A DNA stretch of 64,000 nt from Balaenoptera acutorostrata (lineage: Eukaryota; Chordata; Mammalia; Artiodactyla; Balaenopteridae): NCBI RefSeq assembly GCF_949987535.1, contig NC_080081.1:48272973-48336972 (forward strand), in the 5' to 3' direction. The translations under genes and the position numbers were made by a program. The notes beneath the pieces were generated by a model. It was not told where the DNA came from, ran no database searches, and worked only from the letters and a program-made list of their open reading frames with translations. Each line of letters opens with the position of its first letter. The stretch's first letter is position 1. Below are positions 10,907-23,360 of the stretch, piece after piece.

Positions 10907-12417
10907 TTACACATATATTTTACTTTTAATAAGAATATTTTAACATCCCCAAGAAAAGAACATATGGTAATTTTAAATTTGTATAAATTTAGCTTCAGGA
11001 ATCATTATTTTTGTCATTTTGCCTCAGTGAATACTTGCGAGCACTGTTGGGGACCTCTTTACCATGCCAACCTAATTCTCTTAGACCTATTAGTCCTTGC
11101 CATGTAGTATTTGTGTTGTTCATAGGAAATAAATTGCTTCAAGCTGATTTAAGGAAATAAGAATATTACTTACTTCCTATTTTTAAGGAAAGCAGGAATA
11201 TGGCTTATTGTGCTATTCTTTTTGTCAAAATATACAATTACAATACTTTTTTATGCACTAATTTAGCAACACTTGTTTTTTGCATATTCATTCCATAATG
11301 TTTTCAAGACAAATTTTAGAAAGACAGATAAAAGGAATATTTGCTGGTGCTTTGTTATCTTTAGTATCATTAAATATTATTTTCATAGTCAAGTTGCTTC
11401 AATAACTGCTGTGTTCTAAAGTTCTGATTTCCAGATGTAGCAGGTTGTCATAGAAAGTTTGTTGTTAGTACTTTTGTTTTTTCTCCTTTTCTTTTATTAG
11501 TTGTTTTGAGGCAGTAAAATAGTCCTGTGTTCCTTCATTAGAAAGACATCACTTTAAGTTATTTTAAGTCCTTGAAAAGACCACTTTACCACAGGGAATC
11601 AGAGACAGCAGACGGGAAAAGAGTTTAAAACCCCATATTAGGCTCAGAGTGAAATTGTAATCAGACAACCAATTATTTAATTTTCTTAATGATGCACTTT
11701 ATAAATGTCAGTGCAATAACTTGTAGAGAGAAAAATAGTAAGAGTATGAAATATATTGATAAGTATAAAAAGGAAGAAGACAGATCTTTGAAAGATGCTG
11801 CCCCTGTTTCAATAGTCGTAAAATAAGCTTTCTTTGGTTTATGCATATTTGGGCAAATGTACTTTATTGAACTTTCCTAGGTGTTTAATTCTTACCAACA
11901 CATAACAGAATTTTCCTTTCTTTGACTACCAGCACTTAAAATATTAGTAGGAAAAAAAGCCAGGAGCATTATTTATTTCTAAACAAAATTTTATATAGAA
12001 GTAACCATTTTATAATACAAGCACAATTAACATCTGACAATGAAAGCCTAATCAGTCACTATTTCTGACCCCTTTCTTGTAAATATAAAAAGGTTAGTGT
12101 AATAAACAAGTAGTTGATAATTAGTTGGGTGATTTAAAGTTGTTTTTAAACATCATGAACGCTTGTCGTTCTTTGCTTTTATCAAAAGGTAGTCTTTATT
12201 CATAGTTTGTATGGAAGTGAAACCTCAGATTCCAGATTGTTCCATTGGTAAGCCTGAAACAGGAGTCACAGTCATGAAAGGGAGGATTGATTCTTAGATC
12301 TGTCACATGTTTACAATACATGTCTGTTGGAGCCAAAGAGGCAATATAGTCTCCTAGTAGCTATGATGAATAATGGGCACTCACACATTGCCTGTTTGTG
12401 GTGATATTTAAATATAC
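10907..12417. other. Unique AT-rich sequence, no gene seen
   Basis: No repeat recognised, no supported exon. Confidence 0.5.
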
Positions 12418-12477
<60 letters not shown>

Positions 12478-12499
12478 AACACACACACACACACACATA
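12418..12499. repeat. (TG)n(TA)n(CA)n compound microsatellite
   Basis: About 12 bases of TG, then about 42 bases of TA, then ACACAA and (CA)n. The order makes the tract self-complementary across its centre. Overlapping tyrosine/isoleucine-repeat open frames on both strands come from the TA core. Confidence 0.97.
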
Positions 12500-14159
12500 A
12501 TTATAGATGTTGGTACATGAACTTCAATTCCTTCTTTGAAAAGCCTTTCTGCCCTCTTGTCTGTTACTGTCAAAATGTAGAGTACTATGAGGAGGTATTA
12601 CTAATAATATTTCATATTGATGTGTCTGAATTTTTACAACTATCATTGGGTTATATAGCCTTAATATGCCACATGCTAGTCAAGTTAAATGATTTAGAGA
12701 TTTAGAATGAGATAATCCAGATCTCCTGGGATGTGATTTCTTAATCTGTTTGAAATACAATTAAAAGTTTTATTTTACAATAGGATAGAATTACAAGCCT
12801 GTACATCTCAATTAATACATCTTAGCTAATAAAATGAGAAGATTTTTTGGTTTCTTTATTAAGGGTTTACATAAAATCAGGAGCCTACTTATCACATACA
12901 AATGGAGAAAACATAAAGCACTGTAGAAAATTCAATTTAGCATCACAGAGATTACTGCAACACAACAGCTCTTTATCTGTACTAGTATATAAAAGCACCC
13001 CTAACAGTGCATCAATTTTCACAGCCAATTAGTAGATTAGAAAGCAATTGTAAACAGTGTAAAACCCACATTAACTCTTGTCAACATCCTGCCTTTTTGC
13101 TCAGTTATGGATTTGTTTGAAATAACAGTGAGATCTAAAGTGATTGCATCGACATCACAGATTGTATTATAAATATGAATGAACCCACTGTAACAGGATG
13201 CATAGCACTATATGGCAGGCGTTTGTCCTCCCTATCATAGTAACAGGTTTGTGACATAAGGGAACATGGCATTGTCTCTAAGAAATAACTCCACATGTTC
13301 TCAAATGGTAATCATATCAACTGACAGGTTTTCAGATTGCCCCAAATTTTGTATTCTAATATTGCACCATTAATAATCATCTGTTGTTTAATGTTTAAAA
13401 ATCAATCTAGATGATATGAAATCCATTGAGCTATTTCTCAAAAGTGATTATTAATTTAAATAATATGCCATTTTGATTTTAGTAGATTATCTTGATTGAT
13501 CTCTGGCTAAAAGCATAAGATCAAGTAACCATCTCATCTGAATAGAAACTAGTGAATGTGATTGGGTACAGCTAAAATGGAAATTCTTTTGAGTGAAAGA
13601 CAAGAGTTGCTGCATCCTTACCTTTCAAGCTTCAGTAAGGATTTAGTAAGCTGCTGTTTTCTTGTGTTTGGAAGATGAGAGTATATCATAATCTCTGATT
13701 TTTGTTTTGTTTTTAAAGATAACCACACTGAGAGGATTTGGTGGTGGAACAAGGAATTTTTTTTAAAGCCATTTTTTCCATACTGTTAGATTAGAAGAAA
13801 GTGTACCAGTGCCTATCTTTTTAATTGTTTGATTCAGCTTGAATTGTCATTCTTTTTAAGATAAGGGTCATTTTATCCTACTGCTTAATGTCCTTTTGTT
13901 AGAATACTCTTACTCTTATAAAAGGTTAGTGCTAACTTTTTAAGTACATCTTTTAGTCTTCAGAAAGAATAAATGCTCGTTTTAGTATCAGAACCATGAA
14001 TCCAATTGGGTTGTGACAGTTCACTTAATAGGGGATGATTTACCTGATTGCTGACCTCTCTTCTTTGTTAGGAACTTTGCTGTTAAGTTTTCTGATGCTT
14101 AGCGGAGGGGGCAAGTGGGCACCTGATGGAAATATTTGTTTCATGACTTTTACATGAGA
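12500..14159. other. Unique sequence; possible conserved noncoding stretch
   Basis: No transposon is recognisable over 12840-13560, in contrast to the surroundings. It holds several TAAT/ATTA-core words, such as ccaattagtag and tattaatttaaataat. No exon was supported. Whether it is conserved cannot be judged from one sequence. Confidence 0.4.
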
Positions 14160-14245
14160 AGTACCATGCTTAATGCTTTACATACATTCTATTATCTCAT
14201 TTAATACAGTCTCCTTTTAACTTGTAAATATTTGAAGGGGGGAAT
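14160..14245 (-). repeat. MIR SINE fragment, antisense
   Basis: taatgctttacatacattct followed by attatctcatttaatacagt corresponds to the reverse of the MIR core and 3' region. Short and diverged. Confidence 0.55.
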
Positions 14246-15545
14246 TATCTGAACATATTAAACAGTGGGTTATTTCTAAATACACAGTTTATTTGCAAAA
14301 GCAAGCCCCAGGAGAGAGAATATAGGATTTAGTATTACTCCCCCTGGCTTTTCTCATCCTAACTCTAGCCATCACCTGAGTTCCAGAACCAGGGAAGATG
14401 AGGAAAGCCCCACAGTGCTCATCTCTGAGGGAGAGACACCCATGCTTACCTTCAAGTAAACATCAGCTATACCCAGGAATATTAACTCCTACCCCCCTTT
14501 CCCTGTAGATGGGACTGGCCAAATCATATCTACGGGTATCCTGTTCTTCAAGATGAGACCACATGCATGATGAAGCCTAACTAGAAACCTACAAAATATA
14601 TTCACTAGACACTGTGGCAGTGGTTCAAAGTTAGAAAGATGATTAGTATATTCATTTTTATCCACTGTAGTACTTTATGATGCTTATGGAAATATTCTTA
14701 GTAAATTATTCAATCAAATAAATTTTGCATGAGGGTTTTACTAACAAGTCTAAAAAATTATTTTCAACTAAATTCAGTCAGACAGATGGATTTTGTTCTC
14801 CAGGTGCTTGTGTATTTTTTGCTTGATAACCTATTTGGCAGCACCCTTTCGAACCTGTGAATATTTATATTTCAGGGCCCTCTCAATAATTAAGAAATCC
14901 ACATTCAGTGCCAGATGTTTCAGATGACTAAACAACTTTGTTTCATTCTAGAACTGTAACTTTTTTTTTTACTCTCTTTTTTTGTTGTTTTTAGTAACAT
15001 TTTCCTAAAAATTGGAAACTAGGCAAGTATTTACTAAAGTCTTATATTCACCAAGAAGCTATGTTAAGGCTGATTTCCTTTATTAAGTAGAAACATAGGT
15101 ATCCCAAGAGCATTATTTATTTAACAATCAGGTATTTTAGAAGCTATAAATATCAGCTGGTTTATGATATTTTCAGTTCTTAGGTTGTTAAAGTACCCAA
15201 CTAAGAAACAAATTTAACTTTAGAAACTATGAAAATATGCTTTCCTCCAATGTATTATGTAACTTTTTGATGTAGAGCTTTACGTTTTTCTGTTAGGAAT
15301 TGTACTACAAATAAAAAATGACATGTCCTCCTTTCTCATAAGCTAGACAAAAATCAAAATGTATCAACCTCATAAACTTATTCCTAGAATAAAAACCCTA
15401 ACCTGAGGAGAGATTCTTGATTCCTATAGTAAATAAATCTTGAGTGTCCTATGGATGTTGGTGGTCATACACAATTCTCTGAGTTTTTGCCAGTCTCTGA
15501 TTTTGTTTTACCTTAATTAGATCCATTCAAAGACTTTTCTTTTTC
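14246..15545. other. Unique sequence, no gene seen
   Basis: AT-rich, with T-runs near 14960-14990. No supported features. Confidence 0.5.
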
Positions 15546-15749
15546 CTTTTTTTAAATTTAATTAGTTAATTAATTAATTTATTTATTTGGCTGCATCGGG
15601 TCTTAGTTGCGGCACGTGAGATCTTTGTTGCAGCGCGCGGGCTTAGTTGCCCCGAGGCATGTGGGATCTTAGTTCCCCGACCAGGGATCGAACCCATGTC
15701 CCCTGCATTGGAAGGCGATTCTTAACCACTAGACCACCAGGGAAGTCCC
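15546..15749 (-). repeat. CHR-type SINE, antisense
   Basis: Reverse orientation: an AT-rich tail (ttaattaattaatttattta), then ggctgcatcgggtcttagtt, and the tRNA-like head as ccactagaccaccagggaag at its right end. The B box is present as gatcgaaccc. The flanks gacttttctttttc (15532) and gacttatttttctt (15750) are an imperfect TSD, so it is older than the copies at 9.4 and 47.4 kb. Confidence 0.9.
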
Positions 15750-15980
15750 GACTTATTTTTCTTAGTATTATTGAGGTTGATTATTGGTTATTAATTTCAA
15801 GGCCAAAAAATTTAATAGCGTCTCATATCTGTCTTTCTCTACAAAGGTAGGCAAATTGAAGGTGGAGTATTTGGCACCTATGCTTTATATATAGCACCAC
15901 AAGAATAATTCAGGATCACCAAAATAAAGCCACTTATTTGAACAATCACATTTCAGGATATTGCTAAGGATTTTTCTTTA

Positions 15981-16180
15981 NNNNNNNNNNNNNNNNNNNN
16001 NNNNNNNNNNNNNNNNNNNNNNNNNNNNNNNNNNNNNNNNNNNNNNNNNNNNNNNNNNNNNNNNNNNNNNNNNNNNNNNNNNNNNNNNNNNNNNNNNNNN
16101 NNNNNNNNNNNNNNNNNNNNNNNNNNNNNNNNNNNNNNNNNNNNNNNNNNNNNNNNNNNNNNNNNNNNNNNNNNNNNNNN
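15981..16180. other. Assembly gap (200 N)
   Basis: Exactly 200 undetermined bases. The gap adjoins L1 sequence, a common cause of scaffold breaks. Open frames across it are artefacts. Confidence 1.
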
Positions 16181-16261
16181 AAGCACATTTTATAGTCTGC
16201 ATTTCACAGATTACCATATGTTTTTTTCTTCTTGGTATCAAGAAAAAGGTCCTTGTTGATC

Positions 16262-16583
16262 ATCTATTTTATATATAGTAGTGTGTATATTTTAATCCCA
16301 AACTCCTAATTTATCCCTTTCACCCCTCCGCCTTTCCCCTTTGGTAACCGTAAGTTTGTTTTCTATGTCTGTGGGTCTGTGTCTGTTCTGTTTTGTATAT
16401 AAGTTCATCTGTATCACTTTTTTTTTTAGATTCCATATATAAGCGATATCATATATTTGTCTTTCTCTGTCTGGCTTACTTCACTTAGTATGATAATCTC
16501 TAGGTCCATCCATGTTGCTGCAAATGGCATTATTTCATTCTTTTTTATGGCTGAGTAATATGCCATTCTGTCAATATACCATA
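16262..16583 (-). mobile_element. L1 3'UTR / ORF2-end fragment, antisense
   Basis: ttggtaaccgtaagtttgtt, atataagcgatatcatatat, aggtccatccatgttgctgc and tatggctgagtaatatgcca are the reverse complement of the last part of L1 ORF2 and the start of the 3'UTR. It is cut at 16583, where the direction of L1 sequence flips. Confidence 0.85.
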
Positions 16584-16692
16584 TCAACCTACAGAATGGA
16601 AGAAGATATTTGCAAACAATGTGACCAACAAGAGATTAATCTCCAGAATATACAAACAGCTCATACAACACAATATCAAAAAAAAAACTACC
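16584..16692 (+). pseudogene. L1 ORF2 C-terminal fragment, sense
   Basis: acagaatggaagaagatatt and gagattaatctccagaatat translate to the L1 ORF2 segment [21 protein letters not shown]. About 110 bases only, wedged between two antisense L1 pieces; it ends in an A-rich stretch. Confidence 0.75.
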
Positions 16693-18690
16693 CTCTCCCT
16701 TTTTTTCTTAATGAGTCTGGCTAAAGGTTTGTCAATTTTGTTTATCTTTTCAAAGAACCAGCTTTTAGTATCATTGATCTTTTCTATTGATTTCTTCATT
16801 TCTATTTCATTTATTTCTGCTCTGATCTTTATGATTTCTTTCCTTCTACTAACTTTGGATTTTGTTTGTTCTTCTTTCTCTAGTTGCTTTAGGTATAAGG
16901 TTAGGTTTTTATTTGTGATTTTTCTTGTTTCCTGAGGTTAGATTGTATTGCTACAAACTTCCCCTTTGAACCCCCTTTGCTGCATCCCATAGGTTTTGGA
17001 TCCTTGTGCTTTCATTTTCATTTGTCTCTAGGTATTTTTTTATTTCCTCTTTGATTTCTTCAGTGATCCATTGGTTGTTTAGTAGCATATTGTCTAGCCT
17101 CCACATGTTTGTGTTTTTGACAGGTTTTTTCTTGTTGATTTCTAGTCTCATAGCGTTGTGGTCAGAAAAGATGTTTGATATGATTTCAGTTTTCTTAAAT
17201 TTACCGAGGCTCGCTTTGTGGCCCAGCATGTGATCAATCCTAGAGAATGTTCCATGTGCACATGAGAAGAATGTGTATTCTGCTGCTTTTGTATGGAATG
17301 CTCTATAAATATCAATTAAGCCCATCTGGTCTAATGTGTCATTTAAAGCCTGTGTTTCCTTACTGATTTTCTATCTGGATGATCTCTCCATTGGTGTAAG
17401 TGGGGTGTTAAAGTCCCCCACTATTATTGTGTTACTGTCGATTTCTCCTTTTATGGCTGTTAGTATTTGCCTTATATATTGAGGTACTCCTATGTTGGGT
17501 GCATATATATTTACAATTGCTATATCTTCTTTTTGGATTGATCCCTTGATCATTATGTAGTGTCCTTCTTTGTCTCTTGTAAGAGTCTTTATTTTTTTTC
17601 TTTTTTTTAAAACATTATTCTTATTTAGTTGCTAGAATCTTCCCCCCAGATTTTAGACCTTAAACTAACCTAGCACTAACCTTCTATTTTGATTCCATTG
17701 TTGACAAATACAGAGCACTAATTTTTTGATAACCACATGACTTACTCCCTTATTTCCCTCAAGTCTTTTTTTTTTTCAAGTATCCAATTATATTCTGGGG
17801 TGAGCATAAAAATAAACATCACAACACAAAGTTTTAACAGACAGTTCCACTACAATAGCTGCTGCAAGCACCAGACATTATTGGAATCTGTGGGGTTTTT
17901 TTGGGGGGGGTGGTTTTTTGTTCATTTTTTTTTAACTTTTTATTTTATATTGGAGTATAGCTGATCAACCACGTTGTGATAGCTTCAGGTGCACAGCAAA
18001 GCGAAGAGTCTTTATTTTAAACTCTATTTTGTCTTCTATGAGTATTGCTACTCCAGCTTTCTTTTGATTTGCATTTGCATGGAATACCTTTTTCCATCCC
18101 CTCACTTTCAGTCTGTATGTGTCCCTACATCTAAAGTGTGTCTCTTATAGACAGCATATATATGGGTCTTATTTTTGTATTCATTCAGCCAGTCTGTGTC
18201 TTTTGGTTGGAGCCTCTAAACCATTTTCGTTTAAGGTAATTATTGATATGTTTGTTCTTATTCCCATTTTTTTAATTGTTTTGGATTTGTTTTTGTATGT
18301 TTTTTTTTTCTTCCTTTCCTCTTTTGTTCTCTTGTGATTTGATGACTGACTTTAGTGTTGTGTTTTGTTCGATTCCTTTTTCTTTTTTGTGTGCATATCT
18401 GTTGTAGATTTTTGGTTTATGGTTACCATGAGGTTTTGATATAGCAGCCTATATATAAACAAGATTGTTTTACGTTGCTGGTATTTTAATTTCAAATGTA
18501 TTTCCAATATCCTGCATTTGTGCTCTCCTCTTCTCACAATTGCTGTTTTGATATCATGTTTGTGTGTAGATGATTTCCTACATTTACTATATGTTTGCTT
18601 TTACCAGTGAGCTTTTCCATTCATAATTTTCTTGTCTCTAGTTGTAGCCTTTTCTTTTCTGCTTAGAGAAGTTCCTTTAGCATTTGTTGA
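16693..18690 (-). pseudogene. L1 ORF2 endonuclease/linker and inter-ORF region, antisense, interrupted
   Basis: The minus strand from 18690 down to 16693 runs from the ORF1-ORF2 interval through the endonuclease to the linker before the RT. Recognisable pieces are NIYAPNIGVPQYIRQ and VGDFNTPLTPMERS at 17371-17553 (the DFN loop of the endonuclease), and [19 protein letters not shown] with SDHNAMRLEI at 16951-17325 (the catalytic SDH motif). Stops and frame shifts break the gene. A nested insertion at 17596-18002 interrupts it. It is the inverted half of the mosaic whose sense half starts at 18691. Confidence 0.85.
17581..18017 (-). mobile_element. Nested L1 3' end with candidate 3' transduction
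   Basis: The duplication aagagtctttatttt (17581-17595 and 18003-18017) marks an insertion of about 407 bases into the older L1. Read on the minus strand it starts with a 5'-truncated L1 3' end (18002 to about 17940; tcagctatactccaatataa, AAATAAAAAG, A-run). Then comes about 160 bases of non-L1 sequence to an internal A-run (17765-17776, as T), and about 160 more to the final A-run next to the TSD. Extra sequence lying 3' of an L1 tail inside one TSD is the hallmark of 3' transduction. Confidence 0.75.
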
Positions 18691-20640
18691 AAAGATTTTT
18701 CAATATCCACAAATCAATCAGTGTGATACACCACATCAACAAGTTGAAGAATAAAAACCATGTGATCATCCCAATAGATGCAGAAAAAGCTTTTGACAAA
18801 ATTCTACACCCATTTATGATAAAAACTCTCCAGAAATTGGGCTTAGAGGAAACCTACCTCAACATAATAAAGGCCATATGTGACAAACCTACAGCTAACA
18901 TCATACTCAATGGTGAAAAGTTGAAAGCATTTCCTCTCAGATCAGTGGACAAGGATGTCCACTCTCACCACTTTTATTCAACATAGTTTTGGAAGTCCTA
19001 GCTACAGCAATCAGAGAAGAAAAAGAAATAAAAGGATCCAAATTGGAAAAGAAGAAGTAAAACTGTCACGTTTTGCAAGTGACATGATACTACACATAGA
19101 AAACCTAAAGATGCTACCAGAAAACTAGTAGAGCTCAACAATGAATTTGGTAAAGTTGCAGGATACAGAATTAATACCCAGTAATCTGTTGCATTTCTAT
19201 ACACTAAACAGTGAAAGAGCAGAAAGAGAAATTAAGGAAACAATCCCATTTACCATCACATCAAAAAGAATAAAATACCTAAGAGTAAACCTACCTAAGG
19301 AGACAAAAGACCTGAACTCCAAAAACTGTAAGATGCTGATGAAAGAAATTGAAGATGACACAAAGAGATGGAAAGATATACCATATTTTTGGATTGGAAG
19401 AATCAATATTGTCAAAATGACTAAACTCCCCAGGACAATCTACAGAGTCAGCACAATCCCTGTCAAATTACCAATGGCATTTTTCACAGAACTAGAACAA
19501 AAAGTCTTAAAATTTGTATGGAAACACAAAAGACCACAAATAGCCAAAGCAATCTAGAGAAAGAAAAATGGAGCTGGAGGAGTCAGGCTCCCTGACTTCA
19601 GACTGTACTGCAAAGCTACAGTCATCAAAACAGTGTGGTACTGGCACAAAAACAGAAATATAGTTCAATGGAACAGGACAGAAAGCCCAGAAATAAACCC
19701 ACGCACCTATGGTCAATTAATCTATGACAAAGGAGGCAAGACTATACAATGGAGGAAAGATAGTCTCTTCAATAAATGGTGCTGGGAAAACTGGACAGCT
19801 ACATGTTAAAAAAAAGAAAAAATTTAGAACATTCTTTAACACCGTACACAAAAGTAAACTCAAAATGGATTAAAGAGCTAAATGTAAGCCCGAATACTGT
19901 AAAACTCTTAGAGGAAAACATAGGCAGAACACTCTTTGACATAAATTACAGCAATATATTTTTTGAACCATATCCTAGAGTAATGGAAATAAAAACAGAA
20001 GTAAACAAACAGGACCTAATCAAACTTACAAGCTTTTGTACAGTAAAGGAAACCATAAACAAAAAGAAAAGACAACCCACAGAATGGGAGAAGGTATTTG
20101 CAAAACAGTGCGACTGACAAGGGATTAGTCTCCAAAATTTATAAACAGCTCATACAATTCATGCAGCTCAATATCAAAAAAACAAATAGCACAATCAAAA
20201 AAATAGGCAGAAGACCTAAATAGACATTTCTCCAAAGGAGACATACAGATGACCAAGAGGCACATGAAAAGATACTGCTCAACATTTCTAATTATTAGAG
20301 AAATGCAAATCAAAACTACAGTGAGATATCTCCTCACCCCAGTCAGAATGGCCATCATCAAAAAATCTACAAACAATAAATGCTGGAGAGGGTGTAGAGA
20401 AAAGGGAACCCTCTTGCACTGTTGGTGGGAATGTAAATTGATACAGCCACTATGGAGAACAGTATGGAGGTTGCTTAAAAAACTAAAAACAGAGAACAAT
20501 ATGATCCAGCAATCCCACTCCTGGGCATATATCCAGAGGAAAACATGGTTTGAAAGGATATATGCACCCCAGTCTTCATTGTAGTGCTATTTACAATAGC
20601 CAAGACATGGAAGCAACCTAAATGTTCATCGACAGATGAA
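18691..20640 (+). pseudogene. L1 ORF2 RT to C-terminal region, sense, broken
   Basis: Open pieces at 18684-18986, 19141-19557, 19776-20117 and 20249-20584 line up with the ORF2 RT and C-terminal region: [26 protein letters not shown], then the thumb region, then [19 protein letters not shown], which keeps the C-X3-C-X7-H-X4-C motif. The RT active-site FADD is altered: ttt gca agt gac (19072-19083) reads F-A-S-D, so a catalytic aspartate is lost. The sequence stops at about 20640, before the 3'UTR and without an A-tail. Clearly dead. Confidence 0.88.
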
Positions 20641-20689
20641 TGATTTTCTTTATTAGTCCTTTCTCCAGCAGTTAAATTTTTATGAATAA

Positions 20690-21120
20690 AAAGCATCTTG
20701 ACAGTTCACAGCCCAACTCCTTCTGCCAGTATTCCTGCCATCATTTCCCCAAACCCACCAGACCCTTTTCACATCTGGTATTTTGTTTCTGCTCCTCCTA
20801 CCTGAGATGCCCTCCTCCTTTTCTTTATGTGATAGACTTGAACTCATTTCTCAAGACTCGACACAAATGTTACTTCCACCATCAGTCCTTTGGAGGCTTA
20901 GTTCCTCTGTCCTCTTTGCTCCAGCAGCATTTTCCCCCATAACTCTGTTTTAGCACTTGTTTTTAATTTATTTGTTTTAATAATGTGATTCTCCCTGCTA
21001 GATAGGAGTGACTCAAGGTCTAGGACCTCCTTCACCTTTGCATTCCCAGCCCCAGCACCATGACTGGTAGGTGTGTAGTAGGCAATCTGTTACTGTTTCT
21101 TCGATGCATGAATTAAGTAA
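20690..21120 (+). mobile_element. L2 LINE 3' region (old)
   Basis: cctgagatgccctcctcctt, actcgacacaaatgttactt, ctagataggagtgactcaagg and cagccccagcaccatgactgg follow the order of the L2 tail, ending with gcatgaattaagtaacc, a worn form of the tgaatgaatgaa end. Confidence 0.65.
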
Positions 21121-23360
21121 CCAATTATATGAAATGTCTGAGGGACAGTCTTCTGCTTTGAAACCACTTGTATTCCCAAAGTTAATTTTTAAATCAGTTG
21201 TTTTGGAGCGCACAAAGCCATTTCCCACAGAAACAATGTTATAAATGTTACAAATGGTGGGTAGGTTCCCAGGCTAGACCTCAAGAGTCTGTTTAACCCA
21301 TAATGTAGCCGAAACACTATGCAATTGTAATGAAAAATAGCAGAAAGCAGCAGTGGTACAAATGTGCAGTATTTTCATTACATTAAGTAAATAAATTCCT
21401 CTTCTGTGTAGAAACTGCATTCCGGGGCAAATTATACCGATGGGCAAGCGTAACGTGACCAGCAACAAGAGCTGCATATAGGCCAAGCTTCTTTCACTAA
21501 CTTGCCTCATAAGTCGCTTGACTTGACTATCCCTGAGTTTCTACATCTGTCCCCACCAACTTGGTATTTCTTGCCTGCTCCCCCTGAAGAAAGAGCAAGG
21601 TATAAGTGCATATTGAAACATATAGGGGGAACACTGTATAAATGCAATGTGTGTCATGGTATAAATTACCTACAGACAAATGAAATTAAACTGAATTATG
21701 AACAGTTAATGGAGTAAACCTGAGGTTTAAACCTCATTTGGCCTGCCCCCGAAGCTGGGAGTTGGACAACCGTCATGTTACCCTCCTTCCATAATGACCA
21801 ACTCTAGGACCTTTGAGTTAATCTTTCTGGGCCTTAGTTTCCTCTTGGGCAAAGTGACACTGGAGTTGATGACCTTCCAGTTCTGAATGTTGTCTATACT
21901 TAATATTATTTGGACAGAGTGGTAACTTTGGTAGGATTTTAAAATGTCCTGGAGGGCTAATAAATATGCTCTGAGTTTCTTCAGTTTTCTCTTCTGTCAT
22001 GGGTTTGCTTCAAGCTCCACTTGCATACTTTATATCTTCACTGCTTTATACAATTGTTTCCTTAGTGTGCTGAATACGCCTACCTTAAAAGCAATGTGTT
22101 CCCCAACATCTGCCATGGGAATCTACATAGAAACTAACTTCTGTCACATAGCATCTCCACCCAAACTTAAAGAATAGCACTCTTCTTGTTCCTTACCCAG
22201 AATTCTGGTTTCTCCCAGGAAGAAGAAATTTTCTCCATTGATTCTGGAACAGTAGATACATGCTCCAACTAACTGTCTAATCCAACTTTCTTCTCTATTA
22301 GGAGCCATCTGTTTGCCAATGACTACTCTGCTTGTTTTTTATTTTAGCGCAAGCCATTTTAGCTCCTTCATCTGTTTTTACCATGCCACCTGTGCTACAC
22401 ACTTTCCCAGCTCATTCATTCCTTCATTTTGTGTGGGTGCCGGAGGGGACAGAGTGTGATGGATCAGCAGGGGTCTGCTGTCCTCCAAACAAAATGCTGG
22501 AGGCTCAACCCCTTCTCTCTGACTGGCTGGAATGCTTCCGTCCTCAGTCTGTCCAAACCCTCTTTATTTTCTGCCCTATATTTAAGCTTCCCCAGAATAT
22601 TTGTGACTTTGAAGAGACTTTCCTGGAACAAAAGAAAGAAGTTGGTAAATTCTTGAAATTTTTAACTTTCTGTAACAAGAGATTCACATTTGTCTCTCCC
22701 TCAGTCATTGCTTTCCTTCTATGCCTGAGGATCCAATAGTACGTAATAAACGTGCAACCCCTTCTGTGGAAACAATCGTTATTGGGTCAGACACCATTAG
22801 AAAAACGTTTTCTGTGTGATATTCTTGACACAACTTGATATTAAAAATGTTAGTATTCGATGACCCATGTTATGGTTTCTTGATTGCCTTCATGTTCATC
22901 TGCATGAGTGTCACTTGTCCTGAACCTTAAGATCTACTAGGTTGGATCTTTGTAACATTTTTTAGTAAATTTCCCCTTAAATGGGGTGCCCTGCAAATTG
23001 TTTCTGAAGTGTCTTAAGTCCTGTTTTTACTGCAAAGCTCAACTGAGTCCCTGCCATTGTGAAGCCTGCCTTCACTTAAACTATCCCCAGGTACACCGCA
23101 CTCCTCTGAAATCCTAGTGCGTTTGCTGTGTGCACAACTCATCTGGTACTTACCTAACACTAAAAAATGAGCCCAATAAGCACTTCTTTTGTCCACGGTC
23201 CCTTTCAGACCAACAACAGTACCTTCAACTTCTTGGTAGTATGTAACTCTGTAGCTCATACATGTAGGTGCACTATAAACGTTCATTGATTCATTATTCA
23301 ATTACATATTGACTTATTTGTTAAGTTGAAGTTTTCAGTGGATTCATTTTTTGACCTTTT
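21121..23360. other. Mostly unique sequence, no gene supported
   Basis: A MIR-like stretch lies at about 21800-21890 (tctttctgggccttagtttcc, then gatgaccttccagttctga). The open frame at 22332-22739 (+, 135 codons) shows no recognisable domain or conserved pattern, and an overlapping frame at 22429-22656 is equally open, so I do not call a gene. Confidence 0.5.

Noticed and set aside
12311..12705. Frames with tyrosine/isoleucine and histidine/threonine repeats.
   Set aside because: Translation of the TG/TA/CA microsatellite.
15953..16278. Open frames running through the N stretch on both strands.
   Set aside because: Undetermined bases cannot contain stops; pure artefact.
22332..22739. 135-codon plus-strand open frame outside recognised repeats.
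   Set aside because: Overlapping rival frame at 22429-22656, hydrophobic but unstructured composition, no splice or poly(A) context that decides. It would need conservation data.
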